Assembly: GCA_002746395.1 (NCBI GenBank)
Contig: NVXA01000002.1
Location: 12,883 to 28,048 of the forward strand
Direction of reading: 5' to 3'
DNA: 15,166 bases
Origin: Paracoccaceae bacterium
GTDB taxonomy: Bacteria; Pseudomonadota; Alphaproteobacteria; Rhodobacterales; Rhodobacteraceae
Shown here: piece after piece, positions 10,600-15,166 of the stretch
Layout: every line of letters begins with the position of its first letter
Position numbering within the stretch: position 1 is the stretch's first letter
Notes under the pieces: model-generated
Database searches by the model: none
What the model saw: only the letters and a program-made list of their open reading frames with translations
Told to the model about the DNA's origin: nothing
Position numbers and translations under genes: made by a program

Positions 10600-10720
10600 A
10601 GTGCGGGCATCTGTATTGAATGTACGGTTTTCTGCATCCTAACGATGCATTGTACTGGCACGCCGTCTGTCGCATGTTAAGCTGCTGAAAATCAGCCAAA
10701 CATCGAAAGTGCCTAACACA
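10600..10720. other. Gap between nosX and kynU
   Basis: This 121-bp stretch is the only clear break on the plus strand after the nos promoter. It contains a short inverted repeat (TGCATC and GATGCA, 10633-10649, five-base loop) with no T-run after it, so it is not a convincing intrinsic terminator. A weak promoter-like pair is described separately. Whether kynU is read from the nos transcript or on its own is open. Confidence 0.6.
10650..10678 (+). promoter_or_regulatory. Weak sigma70-like promoter candidate for kynU
   Basis: TTGTAC (10650-10655) and CATGTT (10673-10678) are separated by 17 bp, the ideal spacing, but each matches its consensus in only three of six positions. It would give a transcript start near 10685 and a leader of about 36 nt. 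Confidence 0.25.
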
Positions 10721-11914
10721 ATGACCGACTTCACAAAGACCAAAGCGATGTTCCAAATTCCGGTTGGCACAATTTATCTGGACGGAAACTCGCTTGGCCC
10801 CCTCCCCAAAGATGCGCCGGTTCGGGTTGCAAACATGTTGAAAGACGAATGGGGAGACATGCTAATCACCGGTTGGAACAAAGCTGGCTGGATGCAACAA
10901 CCAACGTCGGTTGGTAATCGCATCGCGCGCTTAATCGGAGCCGAGGAAAACAGCGTCGTCATGGGCGATACCTTGTCAATCAAGGTCTATCAGGCGGTCG
11001 CCTCGGCACTGGAGTTGAACCCGACACGCAAAGTTATACTGTCAGACAACGGTAATTTTCCAACGGATTTGTATATGACCAACGGTCTGATCCGCACGTT
11101 AAACGAAGGCCATCAGTTGCGAACCGTTAACCCCGAAGACATCGAGGCTGCAATTGATGACACCGTCGCCGTATTACTGCTGACCGAGGTCGATTATCGT
11201 ACTGGTCGCAAGCACGACATGCAGCGGTTAACGGCAAAGGCGCACGCGGCGGGTGTCATCACAATTTGGGATCTGGCTCATTCAGCGGGTGCCTTGCCGG
11301 TCGACTTGTCAGGTTGCAATGCTGATTTCGCAGTTGGCTGCACCTATAAATACCTCAACGGCGGCCCCGGAGCGCCAGCTTTTATCTATGTCGCCCCGCG
11401 GCATGCCGATAAGGTGCGCCCAGCATTATCCGGCTGGCTTGGGCACGAATCCCCCTTTGCTTTTGACCTTGATTATCAACCCGGTAACGGGATTGAACGC
11501 ATGCGCGTTGGCACCCCGCCCGTGATCGCGCTTGCGGTTTTGGAGGCCGCGCTCGATATTTGGGATATGGCCGACATCAAGGATGTTCGCGCGAAATCCA
11601 TTGAGCTTTGTGATATGTTCATAACCGAAGTAGAGGCCCGCTGCCCGCAGTTAACCCTTGATACGACCAGCGATGGCACTGCGCGCGGCTCGCAGGTTTC
11701 CTTTCGGTTCGCCGACGGTTATGCGGTCATGCAGGCATTGATCGCCGAGGGTGTCGTCGGGGATTTTCGCGCCCCTGATACAATCCGGTTCGGGTTTGCG
11801 CCGCTCTATATTGACGAGGCAGACGTGATGGCAGCGGTCGATATACTGGAAAACATCATGACGAACGATCTGTGGAATACCGGCGCGTTCAAAACCAAGT
11901 CAGCCGTGACCTAA
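10721..11914 (+). CDS. kynU: Kynureninase
   Basis: PLP-dependent enzyme that cleaves L-kynurenine to anthranilate and L-alanine in tryptophan breakdown. From ATG 10721 it has 397 residues, slightly shorter than well-known bacterial forms of about 416. Visible: the N-terminal DGNSLGPLP signature (21-29), the phosphate-contacting MGDTLSIKVY segment (81-90), DLAHSAGALP with the PLP-pairing Asp184, the Schiff-base lysine Lys210 in CTYKYLNGGPGAP, and RMRVGTPP (260-267). The frame is open from a GTG at 10709 (four residues longer), but neither start has a strong binding site; GAAAG lies 11 bases before the ATG. No other kynurenine-pathway gene is near. It follows the nos operon in the same direction but has no functional link to it; the next gene begins eight bases later. 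Confidence 0.93.
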   Translation: MTDFTKTKAMFQIPVGTIYLDGNSLGPLPKDAPVRVANMLKDEWGDMLITGWNKAGWMQQPTSVGNRIARLIGAEENSVVMGDTLSIKVYQAVASALELNPTRKVILSDNGNFPTDLYMTNGLIRTLNEGHQLRTVNPEDIEAAIDDTVAVLLLTEVDYRTGRKHDMQRLTAKAHAAGVITIWDLAHSAGALPVDLSGCNADFAVGCTYKYLNGGPGAPAFIYVAPRHADKVRPALSGWLGHESPFAFDLDYQPGNGIERMRVGTPPVIALAVLEAALDIWDMADIKDVRAKSIELCDMFITEVEARCPQLTLDTTSDGTARGSQVSFRFADGYAVMQALIAEGVVGDFRAPDTIRFGFAPLYIDEADVMAAVDILENIMTNDLWNTGAFKTKSAVT

Positions 11915-11922
11915 GCCAGAAC

Positions 11923-13098
11923 ATGACCAACGCATACGACACAATCATCCTTGGTGCAGGCGCTGCCGGCCTTATGTGCGCATTAACCGCCGGGCAACGC
12001 GGGCGCCGGGTTCTATTGTTGGACCATGCCGACAAGGCTGGCAAAAAAATCCTTATATCGGGTGGCGGGCGGTGCAATTTCACCAACACAGACACCCGCC
12101 CAGAACGGTATCTTTCCAACAATAAACATTTCGCCAAATCTGCACTCAGCCGCTACACACCCAACGATTTTCTTGAAATGGTAGAGCACCATAACATTGC
12201 ATGGCACGAGAAAACGCTTGGGCAATTGTTCTGCGATGGCTCGGCCAAACAGATTGTGGCGATGTTGTTGGCGGAATGCGCGAAAGGGCAAGTCGAGATC
12301 ACGCTGGGGCATAAAGTCGATACGATCCGGTTTGTGGATGGCATGTATCTGATCAAACACAACGGCCAGACCGCAGTTGCGCCCGCGTTGGTGATCGCGA
12401 CCGGCGGACCGGCAATTCCGAAAATGGGGGCAACGTCGTTTGCGTACGATGTTGCCCGCCAGTTCGACTTAAAAGTCGTACAGCCCACACCCGCACTGGT
12501 CCCCTTCACGCTTAGTCACGATGAACAACTGTTTCGCGCGTTGTCCGGTGTATCAACGGAAGTGATCGTGCGCTGCGGTCCGGTGGAGTTTCGCGAGGCG
12601 GCGTTGTTCACGCATAAAGGCCTGTCCGGCCCCGCTATTTTGCAGATTTCATCCTACTGGAAGCCAGGGCAAAGCATCGGCATAAATTTTCTACCCGATC
12701 TGCCTACTGGCTGGTTGATCGAAGCCAAACGCACCCGCGCACGATCCCACTTCAAGGCCGTTCTCGGGCAGCATTTACCGGATCGTTTGACACAAGCATT
12801 GGCTGAACGGGTGAACCTGATTGGCGAATTGGCTAATCAATCAGACGCTAAACTCGCTGAAATTGAAAATACGTTGTCCAACTGGATATTTACGCCCAAC
12901 GGAACCGAAGGTTTCGCCAAAGCCGAGGTCACGCTTGGCGGCGTCGATACTGACGGTCTATCCTCCAAAACCATGGAAGCGAAAAGCCAGCCCGGACTGT
13001 ACTTTATTGGCGAGGCCGTTGACGTCACAGGTTGGCTCGGTGGGTACAATTTCCAATGGGCATGGGCCAGCGGTTGGGCCGCCGGACAAGTGGTTTAG
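11923..13098 (+). CDS. HI0933/BaiN-type FAD-dependent oxidoreductase
   Basis: Soluble flavoprotein of the HI0933 (YhiN/BaiN) family, 391 residues. The N-terminal FAD-binding Rossmann motif is GAGAAG (11-16), followed by the family block GKKILISGGGRCNFTN; a central ATGGPAIPKMG block and a C-terminal GEAVDVTGWLGGYNFQWA block also match. Members are widespread and mostly uncharacterised; some gut versions have been linked to bile-acid ring reduction, which gives no guide to the role here. The ATG at 11923 is chosen because the frame upstream lies inside kynU and translation would begin right after its stop; the binding site is weak. Close spacing to kynU suggests co-transcription. Its TAG overlaps the stop codon of the opposite gene. 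The family is sure; the substrate is unknown. Confidence 0.88.
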   Translation: MTNAYDTIILGAGAAGLMCALTAGQRGRRVLLLDHADKAGKKILISGGGRCNFTNTDTRPERYLSNNKHFAKSALSRYTPNDFLEMVEHHNIAWHEKTLGQLFCDGSAKQIVAMLLAECAKGQVEITLGHKVDTIRFVDGMYLIKHNGQTAVAPALVIATGGPAIPKMGATSFAYDVARQFDLKVVQPTPALVPFTLSHDEQLFRALSGVSTEVIVRCGPVEFREAALFTHKGLSGPAILQISSYWKPGQSIGINFLPDLPTGWLIEAKRTRARSHFKAVLGQHLPDRLTQALAERVNLIGELANQSDAKLAEIENTLSNWIFTPNGTEGFAKAEVTLGGVDTDGLSSKTMEAKSQPGLYFIGEAVDVTGWLGGYNFQWAWASGWAAGQVV

Positions 13099-15149
13099 GG
13101 CTGTTGATTCTCGCGTTTGAACGGAATTTCTGACACCTCGCACTCCAACTCCTGCGCATATTGATGCCCTGCATAAACCGCCATCGCGATAGTACCAGGC
13201 GCATGACAATCCGCGATACGCGTCACGGATTTGATGCCGTTATCCGCGAAAGCATCAGACTGCGCCATCAAGCCATCATACACCGTGCGATCAGGCTTGC
13301 GCGTCGTGATCGGAATAACCGTATCCGCCGCGACGCGTTGCGCCTTACCGGTATATTCACAGCTTAACGTGACCTCCCCCGAGCCGATACTGCTTAGGGT
13401 ATGCGTACAAATCACCGTCACCCCTTTTTCCAGCAAGCCTTGCTGAATACGGTGCTGTTCCATCGTCATCTCTGTCCATTCCGCAACCATGGTCGAGGGA
13501 GTCACCAGCGTTACATCGTGCCCTATATCGCGCAGATGTTCGGCGATCACGCTGCCCATGTAGTAATGCTCGTCGTCAAATATAACGACCTTCCCATCCA
13601 CAGTACCCCCCTTCAAAATGTGGTCTGCACTAACCAACTTGGTAGCCTCCGTCGCCTGCAATGGATGAATGATCGAACGTCCAACCCCGTCGCTTCGCCA
13701 CGCCGCCCCTGTTGCCAGAAGCACATGATCAAAGCCGAATTCCAGCACCTGATGGGCCGTTAAACAACTGTTAAGGTATGTCTCAACATTCGGTTTTTGG
13801 CCAATCATATAGGTTCGATGATCCGCCACACGTTTCCATTCCCCAAGGCCCGGCATGCGAGATTCAAGCAGTACGCGCCCGCCTAATTCCTCGGCCCCAT
13901 CCGCCAAGATCACATCATATCCGCGTTTTGACAGCGCTAGCGTCGCCTCCAACCCTGCGGGACCGCCCCCAAGAACAAGTACAGAGGCGTCGCTTTTCTT
14001 GGGCGATATGATCTCGGGATGCCAGCCTTTGCGGTATTCCTCTGCAATGGTGGGGTTTTGCGTGCAGCGCATCGGTGTCGATGTGAAATCCCCTGCAACA
14101 CACATGTTACAGCCGATACATTCGCGAATTTCGTCGTGGCGACCCTCGTTAATCTTGTTCGGTAAATACGGGTCTGCAATGGACGGTCGCGCGGCCCCGA
14201 TCAAATCCAGAACACCCCGCTTGATTTGCGAGACCATCGCATCGGGCGAGGTAAACCGCCCTACCCCGACGACGGGCTTATTCGTCGCCTGCTTAACAAA
14301 TTTGATGTATTCCTCTTGCGACCCTTCGGCCCCGAACCTTGAAGGCAACGAGTCATTTTCCCACCCCGCGATATTTACATCCCACAAATCCGGCAGGCCA
14401 GATAACATCTCGACGATCTCTTTGCCCTCCACATTCCAGCGCATGCCGTCCTCGCCCATCAACTCGTCCACGGCGAAGCGGAACGCGACAGCGCAGGTGC
14501 CCCCCACGGCCTCTTTCGTGTCTTCAAGTATTTCGCGCACCAGCCGCACGCGGTTTTCCAGACTGCCACCATACTCGTCCGTACGGTGGTTATACCGCGA
14601 TAGCATGTAATGCATCAGCAGGGTCATATTGTGGCCAGCATAAACGTAAACGATGTCATATCCGGCGCTCTTGGCCCGCAACGCTGCATCCCTGTGCCAG
14701 CGGCGTAAATCGCGGATATCCTGCTTATCCATCCCGCGCGCTTGCAGCGGATGCACATATGTCGTTGCCATATCACTGGGCGCAAGAGGCGGCATTCGCG
14801 AGGTGTAATTTGCGACATTCGCACCGTTATGCACCAGTTGAATGCCCGCCAACCCGCCGTTTTCATGGACCGCGCTTGTCATTAATCTATGCGTGGGTAT
14901 ATCGCTGTCATCCCACAATCGCATCTCGACAGCAGGGGACAAATCACTGGAGGGATGAATTTCGCATTCCTCGGTGCAAACAACACCCCATCCGCCCGCC
15001 GCTTTCATGCCGCGCATCGCAGCCATCGCTTTGGGATACCGATGCCCCATGCCGTTACAATGCGGCACCTGATAAAACCTGTTCTTCGTCGTTATCGGTC
15101 CGATTTTGACGGGTTCGAACAGGATATCGTATCGTTTATCACGGGTCAT
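13095..15149 (-). CDS. TMADH-like flavo-iron-sulfur amine dehydrogenase
   Basis: Two-part enzyme of 684 residues: an FMN-containing TIM barrel (about 1-340), a [4Fe-4S] site and a C-terminal nucleotide-binding domain starting with LVLGGGPAGLEA (391-402). It resembles trimethylamine, dimethylamine and histamine dehydrogenases (TMADH is 729 residues), which strip amines oxidatively and pass electrons through the cluster to ETF. RFYQVPHC puts Cys31 where TMADH Cys30 carries 6-S-cysteinyl FMN. Tyr170, His173 and Asp266 match the catalytic Tyr169, His172 and Asp267. The cluster cysteines are 344, 347, 350 and 362. By my alignment from memory the substrate pocket differs: TMADH Tyr60, Ser74, Trp105 and Trp355 correspond to Glu61, Glu75, Val106 and Asp354, while Trp264 is kept as Trp263. 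The substrate is therefore unlikely to be trimethylamine. AAGGAG lies seven bases before the ATG. Confidence 0.87.
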   Translation of the reverse strand: MTRDKRYDILFEPVKIGPITTKNRFYQVPHCNGMGHRYPKAMAAMRGMKAAGGWGVVCTEECEIHPSSDLSPAVEMRLWDDSDIPTHRLMTSAVHENGGLAGIQLVHNGANVANYTSRMPPLAPSDMATTYVHPLQARGMDKQDIRDLRRWHRDAALRAKSAGYDIVYVYAGHNMTLLMHYMLSRYNHRTDEYGGSLENRVRLVREILEDTKEAVGGTCAVAFRFAVDELMGEDGMRWNVEGKEIVEMLSGLPDLWDVNIAGWENDSLPSRFGAEGSQEEYIKFVKQATNKPVVGVGRFTSPDAMVSQIKRGVLDLIGAARPSIADPYLPNKINEGRHDEIRECIGCNMCVAGDFTSTPMRCTQNPTIAEEYRKGWHPEIISPKKSDASVLVLGGGPAGLEATLALSKRGYDVILADGAEELGGRVLLESRMPGLGEWKRVADHRTYMIGQKPNVETYLNSCLTAHQVLEFGFDHVLLATGAAWRSDGVGRSIIHPLQATEATKLVSADHILKGGTVDGKVVIFDDEHYYMGSVIAEHLRDIGHDVTLVTPSTMVAEWTEMTMEQHRIQQGLLEKGVTVICTHTLSSIGSGEVTLSCEYTGKAQRVAADTVIPITTRKPDRTVYDGLMAQSDAFADNGIKSVTRIADCHAPGTIAMAVYAGHQYAQELECEVSEIPFKRENQQP

Positions 15150-15156
15150 TTCTGTA

Positions 15157-15162
15157 CTCCTT
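15157..15162 (-). promoter_or_regulatory. Ribosome binding site of the TMADH-like gene
   Basis: On the minus strand AAGGAG lies seven bases before the ATG at 15149. It confirms the start, so the complete gene is inside the window although its promoter is not. Confidence 0.7.
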
Positions 15163-15166
15163 GTGG

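Noticed and set aside
10633..10649. Hairpin after nosX as an intrinsic terminator
   Set aside because: The stem is only six base pairs, not GC-rich, and is not followed by a run of T.
14339..15109. 256-residue open frame on the plus strand, with another at 13855-14610
   Set aside because: Both are antisense to the TMADH-like gene and their low-complexity Arg/Ser/Pro-rich products look like reverse-frame translation.
13095..15149. Dimethylglycine demethylase (DgcA) or N-methylproline demethylase identity
   Set aside because: The length fits, but RFYQVPHC with the cysteinyl-FMN cysteine and the CIGCNMC cluster segment match the TMADH branch better than DgcA as I remember it.

Overview
The window looks like chromosomal or plasmid DNA of an alphaproteobacterium, most likely a marine Rhodobacterales (Roseobacter-type) bacterium of moderate GC. 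The reasons are the nosCRZDFYLX gene order (known from Paracoccus and relatives), a clade I NosZ with a twin-arginine signal, FNR/Nnr-type operators, and a trimethylamine-dehydrogenase-like flavoprotein. I cannot name the species.

Layout. Positions 1-1289 (minus strand, running off the left edge) encode an F1 beta subunit. It is the first gene of its transcript, which is the order of the alternative 'N-ATPase' operons (atpDCQRBEFAG) and not of the housekeeping atpHAGDC operon. A 318-bp divergent control region (1290-1607) follows. It holds two FNR/Nnr-type palindromes 158 bp apart and a 14-bp tandem repeat. Positions 1608-10599 (plus strand) carry a complete nitrous oxide reductase cluster, nosC-nosR-nosZ-nosD-nosF-nosY-nosL-nosX, with gaps of at most 11 bp or overlaps between all genes, so probably one operon. 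After a 121-bp gap come kynU (kynureninase) and a HI0933/BaiN-type flavoprotein, 8 bp apart. Facing them on the minus strand is a complete two-domain amine dehydrogenase of the TMADH/DMADH/histamine dehydrogenase type, whose stop codon overlaps that of the flavoprotein.

How the genes work together. NosZ reduces N2O to N2 in the periplasm. NosR is the membrane flavo-iron-sulfur protein that supports electron supply and nos expression, and NosX is the ApbE-type flavinyl transferase that loads FMN onto NosR. NosD, NosF and NosY form the ABC-type machine, and NosL is the outward-facing copper lipoprotein; together they assemble the CuZ centre. NosC is a small CxxCxxC protein linked to copper-dependent control in Paracoccus. 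The operators suggest that both nos and the neighbouring ATPase respond to low oxygen or nitric oxide. The three genes at the right end have no evident link to denitrification.

The best leads are the TMADH-like enzyme, which keeps its cofactor and catalytic residues but has an acid-rich substrate pocket, and the shared anaerobic control region between an N-ATPase and nos.
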